DNA from: Marinomonas fungiae
GTDB taxonomy: Bacteria > Pseudomonadota > Gammaproteobacteria > Pseudomonadales > Marinomonadaceae
NCBI RefSeq assembly: GCF_001418205.1
Contig: NZ_LIQF01000006.1
Coordinates: forward strand, 124,001 to 188,000
Reading direction: 5' to 3'
DNA: 64,000 bases
The notes under the pieces are model-generated. The model had not been told where the DNA came from, searched no databases, and saw nothing but the letters and a program-made list of their open reading frames with translations. This document shows, piece by piece, positions 49,895 to 58,374 of the stretch. How positions within the stretch are numbered: position 1 is the first letter of the stretch; each line of letters begins with the position of its first letter. A program made the position numbers and the translations under genes.

Positions 49895-51025
49895 TTAACG
49901 AATGATCGCAACGACAATATCCATTACGTTTGTATTGGTTGGCCCCGTGATAAAAATACCACCATGCTGACGCAGATAAGTCCCCGCATCCGCACGTTTC
50001 AATGCATCGCGAGCACCTTCAATATCCGCAGCCGTTGAACCATCAACAATCCCCCCCGCGGCATCAGTTGGACCATCACTGCCATCGGTACCCGCAACTA
50101 GGATAAGAACGTCCTTGCGACCAACAATATGTTGTGCCAAACCAAGAGCAAGCGCTTGGTTACGGCCACCACTGCCTGGATTTTCTGGCAATTTTACCGT
50201 TGGCTCACCACCATAGATATATACGCCAGGTGCCGCTTTCGCAAGCTCTTGGCCGATACGATCCGATAGCACCGCCACGTCATCGTATAGGCACTCTTGG
50301 TTATCATTCACAGTGAAACCAAGTTGCTTGGCTTTCGCTGCAGCGGCCATACGCGCCACTTCGTTGGTAGCGATCAAATCGATGCTCGAATTGGATGGGC
50401 AACGCTTGGTGTCACCCGTACCTGAACCGATGGTGCTAATGCTGTCACCTTCCACATCAGATATCGCCAACACACGCACTTCTGCGCCTTTGAAGTTTTC
50501 TAGTAGCTTACCATCTTTGATCAAGGACGTTTCTTTACGACGAGTGTTGATCTGACCGATGTTGTAACCTGCTGCCAACATTTGATCGGTCAGTTGCTGC
50601 CAGTCTTTTAATGTCACATCGTCAGGTAACGCTTCAGACAGGGCCGACGTTCCGCCAGAAACCAGCAGTAGTAATTGGCTACCAGGCTGCATAGCTGCAA
50701 CAGTCGCTAGCATCTGTTTACCCGCGTCCAATGAATGCTGGTCTGGCACTGGGTGCGCAGATTCAATCACAGTCACATTTTCCGCATCCCACATTGCTTG
50801 CTCGGTGTGGTCGTACTTAGTTACCAATAATGCTGGGCAATTTGTGCCAAGTGCCGCCAAAGCACCTGCACACATGCCACTTGCCGCTTTGCCCACGGCG
50901 ATGATTTGATCTGGTTGAAAACCGTCAAATGCAGAGACCGCGCGATGTGTAGCATTAAAACCCGCGACGGCATCAATAGCGGCTTCAAAAATAGCGACGG
51001 CTGATTCTTTATCTACTGAATGCAA
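49895..51025 (-). CDS. Glycerate 2-kinase (DUF4147/MOFRL family)
   Basis: A 376-residue kinase of the GckA/TtuD type that phosphorylates D-glycerate at C2 to 2-phosphoglycerate. The N-terminal DUF4147 half shows AVGKAASGMCAGAL and VIESAHPVPDQHSLDAGK, and SGGTSALSEALPDDV; the C-terminal MOFRL half shows YGGEPTVKLPENPGSGGRNQALAL and ILVAGTDGSDGPTDAAGGIVD. It is somewhat shorter than many members (about 420). Start is TTG at 51025 with AAGGGGAA upstream. It lies after the aminotransferase-dehydrogenase fusion, in the same direction but past a strong terminator; the pair suggests use of the glycerate made from hydroxypyruvate. Confidence 0.9.
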   Translation of the reverse strand: MHSVDKESAVAIFEAAIDAVAGFNATHRAVSAFDGFQPDQIIAVGKAASGMCAGALAALGTNCPALLVTKYDHTEQAMWDAENVTVIESAHPVPDQHSLDAGKQMLATVAAMQPGSQLLLLVSGGTSALSEALPDDVTLKDWQQLTDQMLAAGYNIGQINTRRKETSLIKDGKLLENFKGAEVRVLAISDVEGDSISTIGSGTGDTKRCPSNSSIDLIATNEVARMAAAAKAKQLGFTVNDNQECLYDDVAVLSDRIGQELAKAAPGVYIYGGEPTVKLPENPGSGGRNQALALGLAQHIVGRKDVLILVAGTDGSDGPTDAAGGIVDGSTAADIEGARDALKRADAGTYLRQHGGIFITGPTNTNVMDIVVAIIR

Positions 51026-51061
51026 ACCTATTCCCCTTATTTGCCTACCGGCTTATTACAT

Positions 51062-51108
51062 AAAAAAGCCGCATCAACAGGACTTTCGTCACGGCGTTGA
51101 TGCGGCTT
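51062..51108 (-). terminator. Terminator of the aminotransferase-dehydrogenase fusion gene
   Basis: AAGCCGCATCAAC and GTTGATGCGGCTT pair over 13 bp with a 17-base loop and six T follow on the minus strand. It sits between the fusion gene and the glycerate kinase gene, so the latter is likely expressed separately or by read-through. Confidence 0.8.
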
Positions 51109-51140
51109 ATCGAGATATCTATGTAACTAGATACTAACTA

Positions 51141-54116
51141 TTAGTTGCCGAATGGACCTTGCAGGCCGTTCTGAGCTAGTAGTGTACCGTAGATATTTGA
51201 GTTCAACACCATCATTTCAGTGTACTCAGCAACTAGTGCTGCACGCTTGTCTGCGTCTTGAGTGGCGTTGATCGCACCCCAGAATGCAGCCAATTGAGTC
51301 GCGCTGTCAGCCAATTGCTTGATCTGCTCGTCAGATAGATTCGCAACAGAGCTAGAGTTAACCTTACCTACACCGTTAACTGTCTTCGCACCGCCATCCG
51401 TATAACCAGCTGGTAGGTCGCCTTTTAGGTTCACTACTTTGCGGTACTTGATAACAGATAGAATTTGGTCAACTGCTTGCTTAGCACCTTCTACACGAGA
51501 TACGTGCTCAGTGTCCGCTGCAGCGTGTGGTAGAAGCTCCATCTTGCCTACGTGTTTCTCGTAGATGTTACGGTATGGAACCATTGGGCCAGACAATTCA
51601 CCCGTTTCTGGGTTTTTGAATAGGTCAGCGTCGATGGCAGCGTAGCGGATTTGGCCGCTTGCTAGTGCTGCGTCAAGCGCTTCGATATCCACTACTTCAC
51701 CACGGTCGTAGTTTACCAACACGGCACCTTGGTTCATGGCAGAGAATACATCTGCATTGATGATGTCAGAGTTAGCGAACTTGCCAGTTTCAGCGTTGAA
51801 TGCACCTAGACCAGTGTGCGGGCTAAGAACGTCAGCGCCTTGTGCTGCTTCAACAATGCTTGCAGCGTAAGTGAAGCCTTCAGATTCGATCCATTTCTGG
51901 TGAGCAGGACGCGCGTAAACAGAAACGTTCATGCCGAATGCAGCACCTAGTTTCGCTACTTCACGACCGATGTTACCGTAACCCACAACCGCTAGTTTCT
52001 TACCTTCAAGCTTAGTGGTTGGGAATTCAGCAAGGTTCTTACCTGTGTCGAAGTCACCAGCAACAACGCGATCGTGCATTGCAGAAACTTGTAGATCTGG
52101 AAGCACTTTAAGTAGTGCTTTCATAGCGGCTTGTGCTGTTGCACGGGAGTTGAAGCTTGGCGTGTTCATTAGTGGTGCAACACCACCTTCACCGTTACCG
52201 CCGCCCCAGCTAGCAGAACCCATGTTGCCAGTACCCGCACCGATACGTACACCGCCTAGCTCGAATTTAGATTCTGCAGGGAAGAATGTCGCAGCAGCGA
52301 TCACTGCGTCATATTGACCTTCGCCAGTTTCTGCTAGTAGCTCGTCTTCACGGCTTAGGCTTGGCTGGTAGAAGAAGTGTACTTTACCTTTCTCTAGGTC
52401 GCCCGCTTCAGAAACAGAACCAAAGTGGAACTCACCGCCTTGAGACTTAATGTAAGCAGCCACTTCAGAGCAGTCAGCTTCGCCATCAGCGTTGAATACC
52501 ATGCCTACTAGGTCAGCGATTAGTACCTTGTATGCTCGGTCAGCGTCGTCTACACGAACGTCAGCAGCACCCGATGCAGAAACAGCACTTTCGAAAGACT
52601 CACCTTTCTCAGCTAGGATTTCTTCTAGTACAGCGTTTTTCGCACGTAGGTAGCAGTACTGGATGTTATCTAGTAGTGCAGTGATGTCTTGCGCTGGACG
52701 AATACCACCGATCCAAGCACGGTAGTCACCAGGAGAACCTGGGAAGGCATTTACATAGCGAGCTACATCTAGACCTTTCTCGTGAGCACCATCAGTGTGA
52801 GTGATACCTTCGTAGCCTAGCATTTGCTTAGATTTCACGATAATACGATTATGTACGTCAGCATCAGTGATGTCTTTGTCAGTGACTTTAAGAAGTGTAA
52901 CTGCTGCACCGCGAGAATCAGAATTAGATACACCTAGTTCGAATAGATCGTTGTTTTCAATCCACTGGTTTACTAGATCGCGGTTTGCTTTAGAACGTGC
53001 GTTTAGAGTGTATACGTCACCGATCATGCGCTCGTTACGTAGCACTGCGAAAGTTGTTTCAGCGAAAGCAAGTGTACTGAATGTGTTGATGATACCACCC
53101 AACATTTGGTCTTTTTCAGCATCGTAAATAGGACCAAGATCAGTGGTTTTTTCGCTTGATAGAGGCGCTTTTGCATCACGTGGCACAGCAATTTTAAGCT
53201 GACGTGGAATCGCCCAAGAAGGATCTTTTTGGTTCGCATTGATACGCGCAAGCGCTGGCTTTGTTAGAGAAACGATGAAGTAACCAGAGATACCGCCAAT
53301 TGCTTTTTGGAATGGCATGAACATGTTACATTTCGCCAACACGCCATCTACAAGTTCTTGCGCCCATGGCATCGCACCTAGAAGAGACGTCGCGTCGATG
53401 ACTGCGTGGTGTTCTTCTGGGTTCGCATCAACCCACTCAAGTAGGTTGCGGATTTCTTGTTCAGTGTAAGTCGTCGCACCCGTTGTTTCGTGGCCTACAC
53501 CGAAGAATAGTTTAACGCCCTTTTCTAGTAGGAAAGACGCGCTTGGAATCGCACCTTCGCCTTCTGCGAAGATGATACGGCTTTCGTCACCGTTTGTAGC
53601 GTAGCGTTGAAGCTCAGTTAGCTGAGTACCCCAAGACTGACGGAAGAAACCACCCGCTTTACCTTCAGCAGATTCAGGCTTAGGTGTGTCAACGAAAACG
53701 ATCTGAGATGGATCGTTAGCAGTCATTAGGTGTAGAGCTGCAGCTGTGAAACCACTGTGACCACCACCAAGACCCACAGCCATGCTGTTAGATTTAGGGA
53801 AGCCAAAGTAACGGTGGATTTCACGCATCATGTCGTTTAGGACTTTGTCTGCAGGGTAACCACGGTGCATGCCGCGACCGATTTCAGCCGTTGTAAAGCT
53901 ACCAATACGGTTGCCTTTATCATCCAGTTTCGGGTAGTTCTCTTCGATCCATGCATCAAATTCAAAGCGTAGTTGACGAGCATCAACTTCGTTTAATGTC
54001 ATGTCTGTGATAGGGCCTACACCAAAGAATTGGTTGCTAGTGGCCTGTGGAGCGCCGTTTTGAGTGAGTGAAAGCGCGCTTTCGCGAGCGGCTTTAATTT
54101 GCTCAATTGAAGTCAT
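51141..54116 (-). CDS. Fusion of SerC-type aminotransferase and SerA-type NAD(P)-dependent 2-hydroxyacid dehydrogenase
   Basis: A 991-residue two-domain protein. Residues 1 to about 510 resemble phosphoserine aminotransferase: FFGVGPITDM at the start, HETTGA (209-214), the PLP ring-binding Asp at HHAVIDATSLLG (D241) and the Schiff-base Lys271 in FQKAIGGISGYFIV, parallel to SerC's AQKNIGPAGLTIV. Residues about 530-900 are a D-2-hydroxyacid dehydrogenase like SerA: VRIGAGTGNMG, GYGNIG (712-717), catalytic Arg805 in NYDRGEVVD and His864 in LLPHAAADT; Glu837 lies one position from the usual place. After the second strand, where SerA has Asp, this reads YARP (735-736 Ala-Arg), a pattern expected for NADP(H). 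There is no ACT domain; a 90-residue tail is unlike known modules. Codon use is narrow, as in highly expressed genes. ATG 54116 follows CAGG; longer in-frame starts reach 54188. Either serine synthesis or serine-hydroxypyruvate-glycerate conversion is possible. Confidence 0.85.
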   Translation of the reverse strand: MTSIEQIKAARESALSLTQNGAPQATSNQFFGVGPITDMTLNEVDARQLRFEFDAWIEENYPKLDDKGNRIGSFTTAEIGRGMHRGYPADKVLNDMMREIHRYFGFPKSNSMAVGLGGGHSGFTAAALHLMTANDPSQIVFVDTPKPESAEGKAGGFFRQSWGTQLTELQRYATNGDESRIIFAEGEGAIPSASFLLEKGVKLFFGVGHETTGATTYTEQEIRNLLEWVDANPEEHHAVIDATSLLGAMPWAQELVDGVLAKCNMFMPFQKAIGGISGYFIVSLTKPALARINANQKDPSWAIPRQLKIAVPRDAKAPLSSEKTTDLGPIYDAEKDQMLGGIINTFSTLAFAETTFAVLRNERMIGDVYTLNARSKANRDLVNQWIENNDLFELGVSNSDSRGAAVTLLKVTDKDITDADVHNRIIVKSKQMLGYEGITHTDGAHEKGLDVARYVNAFPGSPGDYRAWIGGIRPAQDITALLDNIQYCYLRAKNAVLEEILAEKGESFESAVSASGAADVRVDDADRAYKVLIADLVGMVFNADGEADCSEVAAYIKSQGGEFHFGSVSEAGDLEKGKVHFFYQPSLSREDELLAETGEGQYDAVIAAATFFPAESKFELGGVRIGAGTGNMGSASWGGGNGEGGVAPLMNTPSFNSRATAQAAMKALLKVLPDLQVSAMHDRVVAGDFDTGKNLAEFPTTKLEGKKLAVVGYGNIGREVAKLGAAFGMNVSVYARPAHQKWIESEGFTYAASIVEAAQGADVLSPHTGLGAFNAETGKFANSDIINADVFSAMNQGAVLVNYDRGEVVDIEALDAALASGQIRYAAIDADLFKNPETGELSGPMVPYRNIYEKHVGKMELLPHAAADTEHVSRVEGAKQAVDQILSVIKYRKVVNLKGDLPAGYTDGGAKTVNGVGKVNSSSVANLSDEQIKQLADSATQLAAFWGAINATQDADKRAALVAEYTEMMVLNSNIYGTLLAQNGLQGPFGN

Positions 54117-54350
54117 AAACGTGTTACCTGCAAGATAGTTAAAATGCATACGTACTGGCGTATTATTTTTTTCTGTCAGTTCAATCACTTATCTGCTTTA
54201 CGCCGAAACATACCGCTCCGCCTGCGTCAACGCTCTCGAATCTAACAGATGCTCGCCTTTAGAGAATGCCGTACATCAATTCAATACATGAACTAGTGAT
54301 TCAGTTTAATATTGTTTAAACGGGTAATAGTTACCTGAAAACGGCACAAT

Positions 54351-54410
54351 TATGCATTTAATCTACAAGTGGCCAAAAAACGTCAAGAATATGCATTTAA
54401 TCTATAAGTG
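54351..54410. promoter_or_regulatory. Pair of direct repeats upstream of the fusion gene
   Basis: Two 21-base copies, at 54351-54371 and 54390-54410, differ at one base; each begins TATGCATTTAATCTA and ends AAGTG. Their starts are 39 bases apart, near four helical turns, so a dimeric or multimeric protein could bind the same DNA face. They lie in the divergent gap between the fusion gene and the DUF465 gene, so they could control either. Confidence 0.6.
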
Positions 54411-54481
54411 ACAGAAATCAATTTACCTGCGGCGTAAGAGGCGTAATCTAGAGGTACAAAGAACGAACAAGGAATACGACA

Positions 54482-54742
54482 ATGCCAATTGAAAACCATA
54501 GTCTAGTTAACGAACTACCTGAGTACAAAGAGCAAATTCACGAACTAAAAATGAGTGATGACCACTTTCGTCGTCTATTCGAAGAATACAACTTCTTAAC
54601 TCATGAAATTGAAAACATCGAAAAAGAGATTGTGCTCGCCAGCACAATGGAAGAAGAAGAGTTTAAAAAGCGACGCCTGCATCTGAAAGACACACTTGTA
54701 GGCATGCTACAAAAAGCAAAGGATGCGGAAAAGACCGCTTAA
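54482..54742 (+). CDS. DUF465/YdcH-family small protein
   Basis: An 86-residue helical, charged protein matching the YdcH/DUF465 family: NELPEYKEQIHELKMSDDHFRRLFEEYN, HEIENIE, and KKRRLHLKDTL. The fold is two helices. Function is unknown, though the family is widespread. AAGGAATACGAC leads into ATG with modest spacing. It is divergent from the fusion gene and ends in its own terminator. Confidence 0.88.
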   Translation: MPIENHSLVNELPEYKEQIHELKMSDDHFRRLFEEYNFLTHEIENIEKEIVLASTMEEEEFKKRRLHLKDTLVGMLQKAKDAEKTA

Positions 54743-54762
54743 AAAGCCATTCGCCCAATCCT

Positions 54763-54791
54763 AAAGCCCACTCATTGTTAGTGGGCTTTTT
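54763..54791 (+). terminator. Terminator of the DUF465 gene
   Basis: AAAGCCCACT and AGTGGGCTTT form a 10-bp perfect stem with a 7-base loop followed by TTTTT. Confidence 0.88.
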
Positions 54792-54811
54792 GTGTCTTTG
54801 AAATCCCCCCA

Positions 54812-56482
54812 CTAAAGCAGCTCAAGCTGTCGCGAGCGTCGATCAAGCGGCGAATCAATGTGGCTAACATAAATAAGCATTTTAGGTCTAAACGCATAGT
54901 GCTCTAGGGCATCGCATACACGCTGGATACTCGAACCGTCTAAACCGTCGAAGGGTTCATCCAAAATCATGATAGGCGCACCACGCAATAAGGATCTCGC
55001 AAGACAAAGACGTCGAGCCTGCCCACCAGAAATATCGCGCCCCTGCGCACCAAGCAAGGTATTCAAGCCATTGGGCAAAGCTTCGGCCCATTCTTTCAGA
55101 CCTAACAGATTCAACACTTCCATCAGCTGCGCATCACTCGCCTGAGGATTACCTAGCCGTAGATTTGCTCCTAAACTCTGCTGAAAGATAACCGATTGCT
55201 GCGACAAATACGCAATCTGACTACGCCACTTTGGTTGATCCGTCAGGCACACATTGTGACCGTTTAAAAAGACCTCTCCACGATACGGCAAGTCTCCAGC
55301 TAAAGCGGCAAGGAAAGTACTCTTGCCTGCGCCACTGGATCCGGTGATACGAAGACGCTGACCACTTTGCATTTGAAGTGTCACTTTCGGCAGGCGTAAT
55401 ACGGAATGGGGATCATAAAAACCAACAAACTTACTTAATTCAATGGCTTCAACACTAGGAACAGGTATGTTATCGCCAGTCTCACTGGCAGCAATCACAG
55501 CTAATTGATTTAAGCGTCTTAACCCGACCTGGGACTGCCCTTGGGACAATACCGCATTTGCTAGAGGTTGAATTAATTCATTTACACCAAGTACTGCTAA
55601 GATTAACGCCACCAACCAAGCTCCATCAATCTCAGTATCTAGCGTAGCTCCCTGCTCCGTCCAGGAAACACAGAGCATCAATAAAGCAAAAATTAAAGCG
55701 ATGGTGAATATATGACTGACGAGCTTTTGCCATGACACAACACGCTGCAAACGCTGCTGCAAAGTCTTTTGTCGCTCATCGAGCATCCCTAAGCGATCAC
55801 CGTAATGCTGCCAATGACCACGAATCGTCAAAGTAATCAGAGCAGAAAAAAACGACATAAAACGACTACGGCGATGAACGGCCAAAGCCTGCATTCGATA
55901 AACGGCGGGCAACGCCAAGCGATTGGCAAGCCAAATCATCCCAAATAGCTGTAACACAGCATAAATCAAAATAGGAAAAACAAGCTCCATTTTGATCGAC
56001 AGCGCCAATAGCAACAAAGCCAGACAGCCTAGCAGGCCATATATCCAAGGCATGATAACGGCCAGCGGCCACTTGATGATCATGTCCACATCACCCACCA
56101 AGCGCTGCAACAGATCACCTCGTGTCTGTTGGTAAACATGGCTAAATGGTGTTTTGACACGCTGATCCCACACCCACAACCGTAAACTTCGCAATAAACC
56201 TAAGAGATGGTCATGAGAAAAAACTTGCTCACCATAACGACCAGCAGTCCGAAGAATCGCCATCAATCGCACCAAAGCGCCTGGTGTAAAAAAGTTAAAC
56301 ACCAATGCCGTGCCCATCGCACTGGCAAGGCCTGCCGCCGATAGAAACCACCCTGATATGCCAAGTAATGCCACCGCCGCCAAACTGGCAATGATGCCAA
56401 TTAACGTCGCCACTAATAAGCCAACAGGGTTATCCAGTAACAGAGATTTAAACGTAAGAGATGGGGGTTTGCGCTTCGACAT
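54812..56482 (-). CDS. cydC: Heterodimeric ABC exporter subunit CydC
   Basis: A 556-residue ABC half-transporter with an N-terminal six-TM domain and a C-terminal ATPase with Walker A (GSSGAGKSTFLA), signature (DISGGQARRLCLARSLL) and Walker B (MILDEPFDGLDG). With CydD it exports glutathione and cysteine to the periplasm, needed to assemble cytochrome bd. ATG 56482 follows AGGAAGG at 5 bases; a GTG at 56488 sits on that site. Its start overlaps the cydD end by 35 bases. Last gene of cydABX-cydDC. Confidence 0.93.
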   Translation of the reverse strand: MSKRKPPSLTFKSLLLDNPVGLLVATLIGIIASLAAVALLGISGWFLSAAGLASAMGTALVFNFFTPGALVRLMAILRTAGRYGEQVFSHDHLLGLLRSLRLWVWDQRVKTPFSHVYQQTRGDLLQRLVGDVDMIIKWPLAVIMPWIYGLLGCLALLLLALSIKMELVFPILIYAVLQLFGMIWLANRLALPAVYRMQALAVHRRSRFMSFFSALITLTIRGHWQHYGDRLGMLDERQKTLQQRLQRVVSWQKLVSHIFTIALIFALLMLCVSWTEQGATLDTEIDGAWLVALILAVLGVNELIQPLANAVLSQGQSQVGLRRLNQLAVIAASETGDNIPVPSVEAIELSKFVGFYDPHSVLRLPKVTLQMQSGQRLRITGSSGAGKSTFLAALAGDLPYRGEVFLNGHNVCLTDQPKWRSQIAYLSQQSVIFQQSLGANLRLGNPQASDAQLMEVLNLLGLKEWAEALPNGLNTLLGAQGRDISGGQARRLCLARSLLRGAPIMILDEPFDGLDGSSIQRVCDALEHYAFRPKMLIYVSHIDSPLDRRSRQLELL

Positions 56483-58172
56483 GGACACCTTCCTCGGTCA
56501 TAAGCCACTGCTGATTCGCCCAAATCACCGGATGCGTATCATGACTAATGATTAAAACGGTTTTGCCATAACTGGCTTCATCTAATGTATTCAGAACCAG
56601 CTCTGCTGTTTCACTGTCTAAGCTTGAACAAGGTTCGTCTAATAACCAGATATCCGCTTGGCTTAGTAATGCGCGGGCAATGGACAAACGCTGCATTTGA
56701 CCACCGGACAATCCGGTTCCCGCTTCACTGATGGCAGTGTCCCAACCAAAGCGTAAGCTACCAACAAAATCCCAGCATTGAGCCTTCATTAATGCATTGC
56801 GTAACGCATCATCGGTACAATGCCCTAAGCCGAGCTCCAAGTTTTGCCGAATCGTGCCTTGCACCCATTCTGGTGTTTGCGGCAACCAGGCCAGACGACG
56901 TCGCCAAGCTGATAAGTTGCTTGCTTTTAACGGCTCTCCTTCTATTAAAAGCCCGCCTTCATAATGTTGCTCAAAGCCCAACAAAATCGCCATCAAGCTT
57001 GACTTACCGACGCCAGATCGCCCCCTTAACCAAACGCGATCTTTAGCCTTAATTTGCGCGCTTAAGTTAGCTAATCGAATGCGGCCCGCGTCAGCCCAAT
57101 GTACATTTTGAAACTCAATCAAACAGGCAGATTGCTTGCCAAGGGAATGGGGATTTAAAACGGCAGCCGAATCCTCTTGATCTGACTCGGTTAACAACAA
57201 GATCTCAGCGATCTGCGTAGCAGCAGCTTCCGCTTTCTGTTTAGCATGGTAGTCATTGCCCAATTGACGTAGAGGCAAATAAAACTCAGGCGCCAATAGC
57301 AATAAGTAAAAGGCCGCAAACAAACTCACTGGTGCCACCCCAGCTTGCCAAGGCAACTGCTCTAATAGACCCAATCCCAAGTACAGTGCCACCATGGCAA
57401 TCGCGACAGAAGAGAACAATTCAAGCGTTGCTGTTGATAGAAATGCTAAACGTAGCACTCCCATGGTGTTCTTTTGATACTCGCTGGCCGTCAGAGCCAA
57501 GCGCTCGCGGGCAATATCAACCTGCTCCAGACGCTTTAGCTCCGCCATACCTTGGTTGAGATCCATGAATTGATTGGATAACAACGATAACACCTTGAAC
57601 TGTTTACGATTAGCATTGGCCGCTTTGTGGCCAACCAAAATCATGAAAAAGATCACCAAAGGCGCGGTCAATGCAAAGATAAAAAAAGCGACCCAAGACA
57701 CAGGCAATACTGACACTAATATGGTCAAAGGTACAAAGGTCACAAGAAATACTTGGCCGACATAACGACTGTAATAATCATCCAACGCATCAACCTGTTC
57801 GTAAACACGAGTAGACAGCCCTGCATCTTCATCTAGCTCAAGGCGTTTCGGCCCCAGATGGGCAAGATGACGGATTAAGCGTTTACGTAAAGAAAAGCGG
57901 ATATTGCGGCTGGCTGTTGCACTGAGTTGCTCACGTACAAACTGCAACACAGCTTTGAATAGAAAGGCACCACCAGCTAAGGCGGCTGACTTGAGGGGGA
58001 GATCCCCCTCAAGTACAAGATTAGCAAAGACAGAGGCTAACCCTAAGGCTTGTGCCACGATCGCTAGCGCGATTAAGACCCCTAACCATTTCACTGCTAA
58101 AAAGCGTCTTTTTTCAGCTTGTTGCAAGTCGAAAAGAAACTGATGTTCTGGTGTCTTAACCCGTTTACGCAT
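56448..58172 (-). CDS. cydD: Heterodimeric ABC exporter subunit CydD
   Basis: A 574-residue ABC half-transporter, partner of CydC: six TM segments, then an ATPase with GRSGVGKSSLMAILLG, TGLSGGQMQRLSIARALL and LLDEPCSSLDSETAEL. It is CydD because residues GLSTRVYEQVDALDDYYSRYVGQ and LAALAFLIA-style helices follow that branch. It is read after cydX, with cydC downstream, an order with both accessory genes downstream of the oxidase. Confidence 0.93.
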   Translation of the reverse strand: MRKRVKTPEHQFLFDLQQAEKRRFLAVKWLGVLIALAIVAQALGLASVFANLVLEGDLPLKSAALAGGAFLFKAVLQFVREQLSATASRNIRFSLRKRLIRHLAHLGPKRLELDEDAGLSTRVYEQVDALDDYYSRYVGQVFLVTFVPLTILVSVLPVSWVAFFIFALTAPLVIFFMILVGHKAANANRKQFKVLSLLSNQFMDLNQGMAELKRLEQVDIARERLALTASEYQKNTMGVLRLAFLSTATLELFSSVAIAMVALYLGLGLLEQLPWQAGVAPVSLFAAFYLLLLAPEFYLPLRQLGNDYHAKQKAEAAATQIAEILLLTESDQEDSAAVLNPHSLGKQSACLIEFQNVHWADAGRIRLANLSAQIKAKDRVWLRGRSGVGKSSLMAILLGFEQHYEGGLLIEGEPLKASNLSAWRRRLAWLPQTPEWVQGTIRQNLELGLGHCTDDALRNALMKAQCWDFVGSLRFGWDTAISEAGTGLSGGQMQRLSIARALLSQADIWLLDEPCSSLDSETAELVLNTLDEASYGKTVLIISHDTHPVIWANQQWLMTEEGVHVEAQTPISYV

Positions 58173-58213
58173 CGCTAAAGCCTTAAATCATAAGGTAATA
58201 AACCCTAATAGTA

Positions 58214-58330
58214 TTACATTGAATCTTCTGGAGATTCGCCGTCATAGCCGGAGAATTCAAGCCAGACAGCATTAATGATGCCGAATGAACACGCTAATAG
58301 TACACCCAACACCCAAGCAAAATACCACAT
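58214..58330 (-). CDS. cydX: Cytochrome bd small subunit CydX
   Basis: This 38-residue open frame starts MWYFAWVLGVLLACSFGIIN and ends with an acidic tail (DGESPEDSM). It has one TM helix and the MWYFxWxLG signature of CydX, the small subunit that stabilises haems in cytochrome bd oxidase. ATG is 5 bases after AGGAG. It lies between cydB and cydD on the same strand, exactly where CydX is expected. Too short to be found by a usual length cut-off, but every criterion fits. Confidence 0.92.
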   Translation of the reverse strand: MWYFAWVLGVLLACSFGIINAVWLEFSGYDGESPEDSM

Positions 58331-58346
58331 AATGACTCCTTATAGC

Positions 58347-58366
58347 GGGGCAGGTTCCCCTGCCCC
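58347..58366 (-). other. Intercistronic hairpin between cydB and cydX
   Basis: GGGGCAGG and CCTGCCCC form an 8-bp perfect stem with a 4-base loop in the 44-base gap between cydB and cydX. On the minus strand it lacks a T-run, so it more likely marks mRNA processing or stabilises the cydAB message than ends it. Confidence 0.5.
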
Positions 58367-58374
58367 TTTGCATC

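Noticed and set aside
54145..54410. A third copy of the 21-base upstream repeat near 54145
   Set aside because: Only the palindrome ATGCAT is shared there, so it is probably chance.
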